Under the pieces are notes generated by a model. The model was not told the origin of the DNA, searched no databases, and saw nothing but the letters and a program-made list of their open reading frames with translations. Positions 44,042 to 52,895 of a DNA stretch of 54,688 nucleotides are shown piece by piece. The stretch comes from Bradyrhizobium sp. YR681 (GTDB lineage: Bacteria; Pseudomonadota; Alphaproteobacteria; Rhizobiales; Xanthobacteraceae): NCBI RefSeq assembly GCF_000282615.1, contig NZ_AKIY01000007.1, positions 1 through 54,688 of the forward strand, written 5' to 3'. Position numbers and translations under genes: made by a program. Position 1 is the stretch's first letter; each line of letters starts with the position of its first letter.

Positions 44042-45331
44042 ATGGCGCTATCCGAACGAGACGAGCTCGAAGAAACGGCGCTGCCCGCGGTGATTGTCAG
44101 ACGCAGTGACCTGCCCGTGCCGCTCGCGCACCCGGCGCGGAGCTTTTTCGGTGGACTCCCCAAGTTGCCCCCGCAGCTTGAGTGGCCGACGGCGGAGGTC
44201 CGGGCGAACGAGACGTTGGAAACGGTTGCGCTCACATTCGTGGCCCAAATAGACCTGACCGACGTGCCTGGCTCCGGCTGGTCGCCGCTTCCGAAGCGGG
44301 GCACGCTCTATTTCTTCTGCAGTTCGGTGTTCGTTGGAGAAGGGCGTCCACCTTGCCGCGTTCTCTACAGCACTGCCGACGGCGGTGCGTATCCCGACCG
44401 GGCGCCACCGCCAAATCTCATGCCGCTGGCAGGCACTGACGGCGACGCTCAGGTCAAGTGGCTCGATCCGGCCCTGGATTTCCATTCCAGGGTCGAATTC
44501 AAGTACCCGCTTTCGTTCCGGCCGTTCCGCGACTTCTACTTTCGCGACGATGCGGTGGGAGGCGAGCTCATGATCGAGGAATTACGCAGGGCGTTGGGGC
44601 CGGGTGAGCCGCCGGAAAGTGATCTGCTTCAATTCCGAAGCGCGGCCAAATACGAGAAAGACGCGGATTGGCCCTTCAACTGGCTTCTCATCACCTATGT
44701 GGTTCGGTCGGTCCTGGCGCACGTCCTGCGCGATCAGAGGCTTGGGTACTACGGCAAGCCGCTTGCCGACGAAGCGGCGGTGGAATTGAGGCGCCTTCAT
44801 GCCGGTGCCATCGGATGGATCGAGCGTTGCCGAGCCTTGACGCCAATGGATGACGTTGATCCAGACACAAAGCAGGCCTTCAGGTCATGGTGGCTCGACG
44901 TCGTGCAGGCCTATGAGAAGATGAAGGGCCAGGTACGCACATATGACACCGAACTCGCGGCGGACCTGGGCAATGCCATCAATCACACGATTCGTTGCAT
45001 GGCGACCGAGGCAGTCGATGCGTCCGAAGACGCCCCTTTCAGCTACGTTACAAATCTCGCGCGGCAGAATCATTGGAAGACGCCGACCGTGGACGACGGG
45101 CGGCGGCGCCATTTCAGAACAGCGCTTCATCAGATGATGGGATATGGCAGCGGCCCGCAAGATGCGACCGAGGAGCATCTGGAGGATATGTTGTTGCTCC
45201 AGATACAAGGCGATCTCGCGTTTCTCAATTGGCACTCCGATGTCGGCGGTGTGCTTCATTTCTGGATTGATCGGGATGCTCTCGATCAACGTGACTTTTC
45301 GAAAGCCGTCGCCACCTACGAGTGCGACTAG
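44042..45331 (+). CDS. DUF1963 (YwqG-like) protein
   Basis: A 429-residue protein with the DUF1963 layout. N-terminal 'SFFGGLPKLPPQLEWP', then 'LTFVAQIDLTDVP', 'GTLYFFCSS', and a C-terminal 'LLLQIQGDLAFLNWHSDVGGVLHFWIDRDAL', the 'QI..D......D.G...FFI..EDL' ending of the family. Between them is an inserted helical segment (about residues 200-370) that is longer than in YwqG. The family function is unknown. It stands alone. Confidence 0.8.
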   Translation: MALSERDELEETALPAVIVRRSDLPVPLAHPARSFFGGLPKLPPQLEWPTAEVRANETLETVALTFVAQIDLTDVPGSGWSPLPKRGTLYFFCSSVFVGEGRPPCRVLYSTADGGAYPDRAPPPNLMPLAGTDGDAQVKWLDPALDFHSRVEFKYPLSFRPFRDFYFRDDAVGGELMIEELRRALGPGEPPESDLLQFRSAAKYEKDADWPFNWLLITYVVRSVLAHVLRDQRLGYYGKPLADEAAVELRRLHAGAIGWIERCRALTPMDDVDPDTKQAFRSWWLDVVQAYEKMKGQVRTYDTELAADLGNAINHTIRCMATEAVDASEDAPFSYVTNLARQNHWKTPTVDDGRRRHFRTALHQMMGYGSGPQDATEEHLEDMLLLQIQGDLAFLNWHSDVGGVLHFWIDRDALDQRDFSKAVATYECD

Positions 45332-45428
45332 TCGGATCTTTGCGCGGCGAACTTGCTTCTCCGATACGGCTAGCCAACACGACCGCAATGGTTCAAAAGC
45401 TTCCGGCTCTCTTCTCAAGGTCTGCGCC

Positions 45429-46661
45429 ATGAAGCTTCCCACCGTCACCCCCGCCGATATCCGCCGCGCGCTGCTGCTGCGCGAGGAGATCGCGCTGCTC
45501 GATCTCAGGCACGAGGCCGGCTTCGCCACCGGCCATCCCCTGTTCGCCGCCAATATGGCTTTGGGCCGGATCGCGATCGAGGCCGAGGTGCGGTTGCCGC
45601 GCAAGGACGTGGCCGTGGTGCTCTATGATGACGGCGCGGGGCTGGTCGCGGCCGGCGCCGAACGTCTTGCCGCGCTCGGCTACACCAATGTCCGTGCACT
45701 CGACGGCGGCCTGAAAGCCTGGCGCGATGCCGGCTATCAGGTGTTCGAGGATGTCAACTCGTATTCGAAGGCGTTCGGCGAGCTGGTCGAGGCGCGGCGG
45801 CACACGCCGTCGTTCAGTGCCGACGAGGTGGCAAAGCTGATCGCCGACAAGGCCAACATCGCCATCCTCGACGTCCGCCGTTTCGACGAATATGCGACCA
45901 TGAACATTCCGGGCTCGGTCAGCGTGCCCGGCGCGGAGCTTGTGCTGCGGGCGGGGCAGGCCGCGCCCGATCCCGAAACCACCATCATCGTCAATTGCGC
46001 CGGGCGTACGCGCTCGATCATCGGCACGCAGTCGCTGATCAATGCCGGCGTGCCCAACAAGGTGCGGGCGCTGCGCAATGGCACCATCGGCTGGACCCTG
46101 GCGCGGCACACGCTCAATCACGGTGCCGACCGGCGCGGCGCGATCGGGCCGTTCGAGGGCGGCCCGGCCAATGCCCGCGACGTCGCCTATCGCGCCGGTG
46201 TTCGCCATATCGGTGCGAGCGAGGCGGCTGAACTTGCCGCGCAGACCGATCGCACGCTCTATTGTTTCGACGTGCGCGACGCCGAGGAATATGCGGCCGG
46301 CCATCTTGCGGGCTTCCGCCACTATCCCGGCGGCCAGCTCGTCCAGGAGACCGACATGGCCGCCCCGGTGCGCGGCGCGCGCATCGTCCTGACCGACGAC
46401 AAGGGCGTGCGCGCCGACATGACGGCGTCCTGGCTCGCGCAGATGGGCTGGGAGGTCTATGTGCTGGAAGGCGGTTACGACAGCGCCCTTGAGATCGGCC
46501 CGCCGCTCGTGCTGCCCAAGCCCGACCCGGCGCATCGCTACCGCCGTCCCTATGAAGGCACCGACGTCGCCGAACGCGCGATGCAGGCCTATCTCGACTG
46601 GGAATATGGCCTCGTCGAGCAGCTGCGGCTCGACGGCACGCACGGATTTTACGTGGTTTGA
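45429..46661 (+). CDS. Triple-rhodanese protein with one active domain
   Basis: A 410-residue protein containing three rhodanese-like units. The first (about 5-105) has the active loop replaced by 'YDDGAGLVAAGAERL' with no Cys. The second (about 125-235) has the active loop 'VNCAGRTRSIIG' with Cys190. The third (about 255-370) has 'LTDDKGVRADMTASWLAQMGW' in place of the loop, again no Cys. Only the middle unit can carry a persulfide. The ATG at 45429 is chosen; the longer frame overlaps the DUF1963 gene. Function is unclear, perhaps sulfur transfer. Confidence 0.85.
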   Translation: MKLPTVTPADIRRALLLREEIALLDLRHEAGFATGHPLFAANMALGRIAIEAEVRLPRKDVAVVLYDDGAGLVAAGAERLAALGYTNVRALDGGLKAWRDAGYQVFEDVNSYSKAFGELVEARRHTPSFSADEVAKLIADKANIAILDVRRFDEYATMNIPGSVSVPGAELVLRAGQAAPDPETTIIVNCAGRTRSIIGTQSLINAGVPNKVRALRNGTIGWTLARHTLNHGADRRGAIGPFEGGPANARDVAYRAGVRHIGASEAAELAAQTDRTLYCFDVRDAEEYAAGHLAGFRHYPGGQLVQETDMAAPVRGARIVLTDDKGVRADMTASWLAQMGWEVYVLEGGYDSALEIGPPLVLPKPDPAHRYRRPYEGTDVAERAMQAYLDWEYGLVEQLRLDGTHGFYVV

Positions 46662-46697
46662 GGCTGATGGCAAAACGGCCCGGGGGCTACTCCATCT

Positions 46698-46823
46698 CCG
46701 TCACCCTGAGGTGGCCGCTTCTTTAGCGGCCCTCGAAGGGCGACGGCCCGGCTGCGGCCGTTCATCCTCCGAGGCTCCCCACGCGACGCGTTGCGCCGCG
46801 TGGCTCGCACCTCAGGATGACGG
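46698..46823 (+). repeat. MITE-like inverted-end repeat, copy D2
   Basis: About 126 bp with terminal inverted ends (ccgtcaccctgagg... and ...cctcaggatgacgg). It matches the reverse complement of D1 (9775-9903) over nearly its whole length. It lies between the rhodanese gene and serA, in a 291-bp gap that holds nothing else recognised. Confidence 0.8.
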
Positions 46824-46952
46824 AGCTGGAGGTGGTGGGATGCCACGCACATCTAGCCCCCGCGCCATCTTCTCCCCGTAACCAAACCCTATTGTGCTGG
46901 GCCTCGTCCGCGGTCTATGAGCTGCGGCAAAGCCGCCATTTCAGGAGATTCC

Positions 46953-48197
46953 ATGCCAGCCCCAGGCCAAAGCCCTGAGCGGAGCGCGAAGGCGCTGCTG
47001 CTCGAAGGCGTCAATGACAGCGCCGTGGACCTGTTCAAGAGCGCGGGTTTCACCAATGTCGAGCGGCTGACCAAGGCGCTGGACGGTGAGGATCTACGCA
47101 AGGCGCTCAAGGGCGTGTCGCTGCTCGGTATCCGCTCGCGCACCCAGATCACCGACGAGGTGCTGGAGGCCGCCGACGGATTGCTCGCGGTCGGCTGTTT
47201 CAGCGTCGGTACCAACCAAGTCGATCTGCTGGCGGCGCGCAAGCGCGGCATCCCCGTGTTCAACGCGCCGTTCTCCAACACGCGCAGCGTCGCCGAGCTC
47301 GTGATCGGCGAGATCGTGATGCTACTGCGGCAGATCTTTCCGCGCTCGGTGTCCGCCCATGACGGCGGCTGGGACAAGTCGGCGACCGGCAGCCGCGAGG
47401 TGCGCGGCCGCACCCTCGGCATCGTCGGCTACGGCAATATCGGCTCGCAGCTCTCGACGCTTGCCGAGGCGATGGGCATGCGCGTGATCTACTACGACCG
47501 CACCGACAAGCTCCGCCACGGCAACACCGAGCCGGTCGAGAAGCTCGAAGAGCTGCTGGCGCAGAGCGACGTCGTCAGCATGCACGTGCCGGAGACGCCG
47601 GAGACATCAGGCATGATCGGCGAGAAGCAGCTGCGCGCGATGAAGCCGGGCTCGTTCTTCATCAACAACAGCCGCGGCACCGTGGTCGACCTCGATGCGC
47701 TTGCAGGCGCCCTGCGCGACGGCCACATCGCCGGCGCCGCCGTCGACGTGTTTCCGGTCGAACCGTCCTCGAATTCCGATCGCTTCAAGAGCCCGATGCA
47801 GGGTCTCGGCAACGTCATCCTAACCCCGCATATCGGCGGCTCGACCGAGGAGGCGCAGGAGCGCATCGGCGGCGAGGTCGCGCGAAAACTGGTCGACTAT
47901 TTCATCACGGGCTCGACCATGGGCGCGGTGAATTTCCCGGAGGTGCAACTGCATCTGCGCCCCGCCGGCGCGCGCTTCAGCCACGTCCATCGCAACGTGC
48001 CGGGCATGCTGCGGCGGCTGAACGAGGTCTTCCTCCAGCGCGACATCAACATCGTCGCGCAATATCTGGAGACCGCGGGCGATCTCGGCTACGTCGTGCT
48101 CGACGCCGATCTGGCCGGTCAGGATTCGGCCACGCTGCTCCAGCAAATCCGCGCCCTCGATGGCACGGTCGGCGCCCGGCTGGTGTTCGAGCATTAA
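46953..48197 (+). CDS. serA: D-3-phosphoglycerate dehydrogenase
   Basis: A 414-residue SerA of the E. coli type, the first step of serine synthesis. The N-terminal substrate part is followed by the NAD fold with GYGNIG (159-164, 'LGIVGYGNIGSQLSTLAEAMGMRV'), the catalytic Arg in 'NNSRGTVVD', and His in 'LTPHIGGSTEEAQ'. A C-terminal ACT domain (about 340-414) binds serine for feedback control. The ATG at 46953 with AGGAGA 5 bp ahead is preferred over the ATG at 46917. Single gene. Confidence 0.93.
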   Translation: MPAPGQSPERSAKALLLEGVNDSAVDLFKSAGFTNVERLTKALDGEDLRKALKGVSLLGIRSRTQITDEVLEAADGLLAVGCFSVGTNQVDLLAARKRGIPVFNAPFSNTRSVAELVIGEIVMLLRQIFPRSVSAHDGGWDKSATGSREVRGRTLGIVGYGNIGSQLSTLAEAMGMRVIYYDRTDKLRHGNTEPVEKLEELLAQSDVVSMHVPETPETSGMIGEKQLRAMKPGSFFINNSRGTVVDLDALAGALRDGHIAGAAVDVFPVEPSSNSDRFKSPMQGLGNVILTPHIGGSTEEAQERIGGEVARKLVDYFITGSTMGAVNFPEVQLHLRPAGARFSHVHRNVPGMLRRLNEVFLQRDINIVAQYLETAGDLGYVVLDADLAGQDSATLLQQIRALDGTVGARLVFEH

Positions 48198-48282
48198 CGA
48201 GCTGCATTGACGGCCGGCCGGAGGTCGCCTTCAATGCGGCCTCCGGTCGGAACGAACGAGAACAATAAAGCAGGGGGAATCG

Positions 48283-49944
48283 ATGGCGCGGATGCGTGCG
48301 AAGGTCTGTGCGTTGCTCGTGGGTACGGCGGCTGCGCTGAGCGCGAAGAGTGCGTCCGCCGTGACGCTGGCGGAGGATGCGGACACGGTCTGCAAGGGCC
48401 TCGCCGGCGGCGCCGATATCGTGAAGATCGATTCCACGGCGCTGCTGCCGCCCTCGCCGCTCGTTGTTGCGGAGCGCGGGCCGACGCCGTCAGGGCGCGT
48501 CACGCCCGCCAATCCGGCCTTCTGCAAGGTGCTCGGCCATATCGAACCTGCCGATCCGAAGGCGCCACCGATCAAATTCCAGGTCAATCTGCCCGTCGAA
48601 TGGAACGGCCGCTCGCTGCAATATGGCGGCGGCGGCTTCAACGGCGTGCTGATCACCGGCCTGGCGCTGCCGCCCGCCTATCCCTTCGACAAGCCGTCGC
48701 CGCTCGCGCGCGGTTTCGTCACCTATGGCACCGACTCGGGCCACGAATCGAAGCCGGGCGAGCCGCCACAGGTCTTCGCGCTCAACGACGAAGCTTTCGA
48801 GAACTTTGCCCATCGCGCCTACAAGAAGGTGCGCGACGCGGCCGTTGCGCTGATGGAGCGCGCCTACGGCAGGAAGCCGGAAAAGATGTATTTCATGGGC
48901 TCGTCCGAGGGTGGCCGCGAAGGCCTCACCATGGCGCAGCGTTATCCTGACGATTTCGACGGCATCTTCGCGCGCGTGCCTGTGATCAACTGGGTCGGCT
49001 TGCAGCACGCCGGCACGCGTTCGGGTCTTGCGACCATGGGAGAGGGCTGGATCAATCCGGCGCAGGTGAAGCTCGTCGGCGATGCGGTACGCGCCGCTTG
49101 CGACAAGGCCGATGGCTCCGACGACGCACTGGTGCAGGATCCCGTGGCCTGCAAGGCGGCATTCAAGGTCGAGACGCTGCGCTGCCCGGCCGGCAAGACC
49201 GGCGATCAATGCCTCACCGACGCGCAGATCAAGGCGATCGATACGCTGCACGCGACCTATAAATTCCCGTTCGCGCTTGCCAACGGGCTCGACGATTATC
49301 CGGGGTGGGGCGTTTCGGGCGAAGACACGCCGGCGGTCGGCCCGACCGGCGGCTGGGTCGCATGGTGGCTCGGCACCGCGCCGCCGGCGCAACCGCCCGT
49401 CCCCAACAACGGCATCGCCTGGATCTACGGCGCCGGCGGCATTCAATATGTGTTCGCGCGCGATCCCAAGCTCGACGTCACCACCTACAGGGTGGAGGAC
49501 CACAAGGTGCGGCTGCTCGAAGTCTCCAGCCTGATGGATTCGACCGATCCCGATCTCAGCCGTTTTCGCGGACGCGGCGGCCGGCTGATCATGCTCGAGC
49601 ACATGGCGGACTACGCGCAGAGCCCGTACGCCGGCATCCGCTATTTCGAAAGCGTCGAGCGCAAGCTCGGCAAGGCCGAGACGGCCGAGTTCGCACGGCT
49701 CTACACCGCCCCCGGCGTCGATCATGTCGGCTCCGGCGCGCCGGCCAATGTCGACATGCTGAGCGCGCTGGTCGACTGGGTCGAGAAGGGCAAGGCGCCA
49801 GGTGATTTGGAAGTCACCGAGCAGAAGGTCGAAGCGCCGTCATTCGCAGTGCTTCGCGCGCTGCCGCTGTGCCGCTGGCCGGCCTGGCCGCACTACAAGA
49901 GCGGCCCGGTGACGGAGGCGGCGAGCTTTGGCTGCGCGCCGTGA
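48283..49944 (+). CDS. Tannase/feruloyl esterase family protein
   Basis: A 553-residue exported esterase with signal peptide (1-26, ending SASA). It has the family's 'WNGRSLQYGGGGFNGVL' and 'GTDSGHE', the nucleophile elbow GSSEG (206-210, Ser208), then 'DDFDGIFARVPVINW', and a final 'GVDHVGSGAP' with His481. In most members the nucleophile Ser is preceded by Cys and the catalytic His followed by Cys, joined as a disulfide; here these positions are Ser207 and Val482. A GGGGG site precedes the ATG. The substrate is unknown. Confidence 0.87.
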   Translation: MARMRAKVCALLVGTAAALSAKSASAVTLAEDADTVCKGLAGGADIVKIDSTALLPPSPLVVAERGPTPSGRVTPANPAFCKVLGHIEPADPKAPPIKFQVNLPVEWNGRSLQYGGGGFNGVLITGLALPPAYPFDKPSPLARGFVTYGTDSGHESKPGEPPQVFALNDEAFENFAHRAYKKVRDAAVALMERAYGRKPEKMYFMGSSEGGREGLTMAQRYPDDFDGIFARVPVINWVGLQHAGTRSGLATMGEGWINPAQVKLVGDAVRAACDKADGSDDALVQDPVACKAAFKVETLRCPAGKTGDQCLTDAQIKAIDTLHATYKFPFALANGLDDYPGWGVSGEDTPAVGPTGGWVAWWLGTAPPAQPPVPNNGIAWIYGAGGIQYVFARDPKLDVTTYRVEDHKVRLLEVSSLMDSTDPDLSRFRGRGGRLIMLEHMADYAQSPYAGIRYFESVERKLGKAETAEFARLYTAPGVDHVGSGAPANVDMLSALVDWVEKGKAPGDLEVTEQKVEAPSFAVLRALPLCRWPAWPHYKSGPVTEAASFGCAP

Positions 49945-49989
49945 TCCTTCACCTCTCGCCGTAAGAACGGGGAGAGGGAGAAGAAGAGC

Positions 49990-51609
49990 CTAATGCGCGC
50001 CGCCCCCACCGCCCGCCGCCTTCACCCGTCGCGTCAGCAGCACCGCGATCGCGGCGAGCACCAGCACCGCGCCGATCACCGCAAAGGCGTCGGAATAGCC
50101 CATCACCAGCGCCTGGCGCTTGACGGTCTTGCCGAGTGCGATGATGGCCTGCTCGCGCGCGGCGTTGGGGTCGGGCACGCCGTGGGCCATGAAATAGTCA
50201 GTCATCTGCGCGATGCGGCTGCGGACCTCTTCGCGGCCGAGCGTCACCGACTCGCCGATGATGTTGGAGTGGAACTGCTCGCGCTTGGTGATGATGGTGG
50301 CGAGCGTCGCGGTGCCGATCGCGCCGCCGAGATTGCGGAACATGTTGCTGATGCCGGAGGCCGCGGCCGCATCCTGCGGCGCGATGCCGCCCGTCAGCAC
50401 CGAGGTCAGCGGCGTCAGCACCATGGCCTGGCCCACCGCACGCACGATGTTCGGAATCCAGAGCTGGTCGCCGGCATAATCCGGCGACATCGCCGTGTTC
50501 ATGAAGCAGCTATAGGCGAAGATCAGAAGGCCGGTGATCGCGATATAGCGCGTGTCGAAGCGCTGCATCAGCTTGGGGATCAGCGGGATCAGCACCAGCT
50601 GAGGCAGGCCCGTCCAGGCCAGCACGTTGCCGATCTGCTCGGCATTGTAGCCCTGGGCCTGGCCGAGATAGGCCGGCAGGATGTAGACCGATCCGAACAG
50701 CGCGAAGCCGACCATCGTCATCGCGACGGTGCCGAAGCCGAAATTGCGTTGCGTCAGCAGGCGGAGCCGGATCAGCGGCTTCTCGATCGTGAGCTCGATC
50801 GTGACGAACAGCGTCAGGCTGACGGCTGCAATGATCGCCAGCTTGACGATGGCGGGCGAGGAAAACCAGTCATCCTTGTTGCCTTCCTCCAGCACCGCCT
50901 GGAGCGCCGACAACCCGATCGCCATGGTGACGATGCCGGCCCAGTCGCCATCCTTCAAAAGGCCGAGCTGCATCTTCTGCTTTTCCAGCGTCAGATAGAG
51001 CGCCGTCACCATCACGGCAGTCGGGATCACGTTGACGAAAAAGATGGTGCGCCAGCCGTAGGTCTCCGTGAGATAGCCGCCGATGGTGGGGCCGATCGCG
51101 GGGGCAAAGGTGACTGACAGCGCGAAGATCGCGAGGCCGACCGGCTGCTGCGGCTTCGGCAGCTTGGTCAGCACCAGCGTGAACGCCATCGGGATCAGCA
51201 CGCCGCCGGCAAAGCCCTGCAAGCCGCGCATCGCGATCATCGACGGCAGGTCATGGGTGAAGGCGCAGGCGACCGAGAACGCCGCGAACAGCGCCGCGCT
51301 TGCGATCATGTAGCGGCGGAACGAGAACACGCGGCTGAGATAGTCGGTCAGCGGGATCACGATGATCTCGCCGATCAGATAGGACGTCGAGATCCAGGAG
51401 CCGTTGTCGGCGCCGGTGCCGATGCCGCCCTCGATGTTGGCGAGCGAGGCGTTGGTGATCTGGATGTTCAGGATCGCCATGAACGAGCCGATCATGGCGG
51501 CGAGCACGGCGACCCAGACCGCTGCGCTCGCGCGGTTGGGATCGGCAGGTGCGCGATCAGGCGTCGCGGCCGGTGTGGCTGGCGTCGAAAGTGACAGGCT
51601 GTTTGACAT
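49990..51609 (-). CDS. EmrB-type drug efflux MFS transporter (14 helices)
   Basis: A 539-residue DHA2-family drug/proton antiporter. It starts with a Ser/Thr/Pro-rich tail, then 'VAVLAAMIGSFMAILNIQITNASLANI' (helix 1, with the family motif D1-like), 'WISTSYLIGEIIVIPLTDYLSRVFSFRRYMI', and 'GLQGFAGGVLIPMAFTLVL', a motif C region. About 14 helices follow to residue 525. It is paired with the EmrA-like gene, whose stop lies 53 bp inside this gene. The TetR gene beyond is divergent. Substrates are inferred. Confidence 0.92.
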   Translation of the reverse strand: MSNSLSLSTPATPAATPDRAPADPNRASAAVWVAVLAAMIGSFMAILNIQITNASLANIEGGIGTGADNGSWISTSYLIGEIIVIPLTDYLSRVFSFRRYMIASAALFAAFSVACAFTHDLPSMIAMRGLQGFAGGVLIPMAFTLVLTKLPKPQQPVGLAIFALSVTFAPAIGPTIGGYLTETYGWRTIFFVNVIPTAVMVTALYLTLEKQKMQLGLLKDGDWAGIVTMAIGLSALQAVLEEGNKDDWFSSPAIVKLAIIAAVSLTLFVTIELTIEKPLIRLRLLTQRNFGFGTVAMTMVGFALFGSVYILPAYLGQAQGYNAEQIGNVLAWTGLPQLVLIPLIPKLMQRFDTRYIAITGLLIFAYSCFMNTAMSPDYAGDQLWIPNIVRAVGQAMVLTPLTSVLTGGIAPQDAAAASGISNMFRNLGGAIGTATLATIITKREQFHSNIIGESVTLGREEVRSRIAQMTDYFMAHGVPDPNAAREQAIIALGKTVKRQALVMGYSDAFAVIGAVLVLAAIAVLLTRRVKAAGGGGGAH

Positions 51610-52804
51610 GGCACGACCCTCCGGAGACGAGCTTCGCTTTGGGCGCCGCGGCCGCATTCGCCGTCGGCGCGCCTGAACGTGTTGCAATGGTGGGGATCAC
51701 CGACATGCCGGGCCGCAGCGCAATCGCGGGTCCGCGCTCGGCATCGAGCGCGATCTTGACCGGGATGCGCTGCACCACCTTGGTGAAATTGCCGGTGGCG
51801 TTGTCGGGCGGCAGCAACGCGAACTCCTGGCCGCTGGCCGGCGCGAGGGAATCGACATGGCCGTGCACGATCTGGCCGGGGAACATGTCGACCTCGATAT
51901 CGACGGCCTGTCCGGCCTGCACGTGGGTGAGCTGCGTCTCCTTGAAATTGGCGACGACATAGGCGCCATCCGTCGGCACGATCGCCATCAACTGCGTGCC
52001 CGCCTGCACGAACTGGCCGACGCGCAAGGAACGGTTGCCGACCACGCCGTCGATCGGGGAGATCACATTGGTGTAGCCGAGGTTCAACTCGGCCTGCTGC
52101 TGGATCGCGGCTGCACGCGCGGCGGTGGCCCTGGCCTGCACGATCTCGGCCTTGAGGAGATCGACCTGCTTCTGTGCGGAGATGAGGTTGGCGTTGTCGC
52201 GCGCGATCGTGGCGTCCGCGCCGGCGTCGCGCGCCTGAGCCTGTTGCGCGTTCTGCACGCTGCCATAGCCGGTCTTGGCGAGATCGCTGTAGCGCTTGTT
52301 TTCCTGCTCCGCGAAGGTCTTCGCGGCGGTGTCGACATCGATGGTCGCCTTGGCCGCGGCGATCACCGCCCGCTGAACCTCGAGCTGCGCCTCCTTGCTC
52401 GTTATCGTGGCATTTGCTGCGGCGACGTCCGCACGGGCCTGATCGAGCGCGACCTTGAAGTCGCGGTCGTCGATCCTCGCCAGCACCTGGCCGGCCTTCA
52501 CATGCTCGTTATCGGCGACCAGGACGGCGTTGAGATAGCCGCTGACCTTCGGCGCGATGGTGGTGTTGTCGGCCTTCACGTAGGCGTCATCGGTGGACAC
52601 GAGGTACTGGCCGACAATGAGATAGTCGTAGCCGTACCAACTGGCCCCCGCCAGCGCGAGCGCCGCGGCCCCCGCCAGCAACAGCTTGCGAAGATTAAGT
52701 TTTTTCCGGCTGGCGTCGGTCGTGGCGCCGGGCAGGACGCCCTCCAGCGCGGGTGCCACGACGGCGGTCTGGGCGGCAGCGGATGGGGTGGTGTGGACGG
52801 TCAT
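51557..52804 (-). CDS. HlyD/EmrA membrane fusion protein
   Basis: A 415-residue fusion protein. A cytoplasmic tail (1-34) is followed by one membrane helix (about 38-55), a biotinyl-lipoyl-like half ('LVSTDDAYVKADNTTIAPKVSGYLNAVLVADNEHVKAGQVLARID'), a long coiled coil (about 105-260, Ala/Gln-rich), then the second half ('GYTNVISPIDGVVGNRSLRVGQFVQAG') and a beta-barrel. It pairs with the EmrB-like permease and an outer-membrane channel encoded elsewhere. The ATG at 52804 is preferred; the long upstream frame crosses the TetR operator. The last 17 codons overlap the EmrB start. Confidence 0.92.
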   Translation of the reverse strand: MTVHTTPSAAAQTAVVAPALEGVLPGATTDASRKKLNLRKLLLAGAAALALAGASWYGYDYLIVGQYLVSTDDAYVKADNTTIAPKVSGYLNAVLVADNEHVKAGQVLARIDDRDFKVALDQARADVAAANATITSKEAQLEVQRAVIAAAKATIDVDTAAKTFAEQENKRYSDLAKTGYGSVQNAQQAQARDAGADATIARDNANLISAQKQVDLLKAEIVQARATAARAAAIQQQAELNLGYTNVISPIDGVVGNRSLRVGQFVQAGTQLMAIVPTDGAYVVANFKETQLTHVQAGQAVDIEVDMFPGQIVHGHVDSLAPASGQEFALLPPDNATGNFTKVVQRIPVKIALDAERGPAIALRPGMSVIPTIATRSGAPTANAAAAPKAKLVSGGSCHVKQPVTFDASHTGRDA

Positions 52805-52823
52805 GGCCGGCTCCCCTGAATTA

Positions 52824-52841
52824 GGAAACTTGATAATTTCC
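52824..52841. promoter_or_regulatory. Inverted repeat in the emrA-tetR gap (left)
   Basis: ggaaa and tttcc face each other across an 8-base A/T-rich spacer, 20 bp before the EmrA-like start. It may be one of two regulator sites, or the A/T-rich promoter region. Confidence 0.4.
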
Positions 52842-52872
52842 AAAATGAGATTAGCTTCGGAATTGTCAATGG

Positions 52873-52888
52873 AATGACAGGCGTCATT
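52873..52888. promoter_or_regulatory. Perfect palindrome before the TetR gene
   Basis: 'aatgac' and 'gtcatt' are perfect inverted arms with a 4-base spacer (aggc), lying 7 bp before the TetR start codon. Such a site so close to the start would allow the regulator to control its own gene and the divergent efflux pair. Confidence 0.6.
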
Positions 52889-52895
52889 TAAAAGC

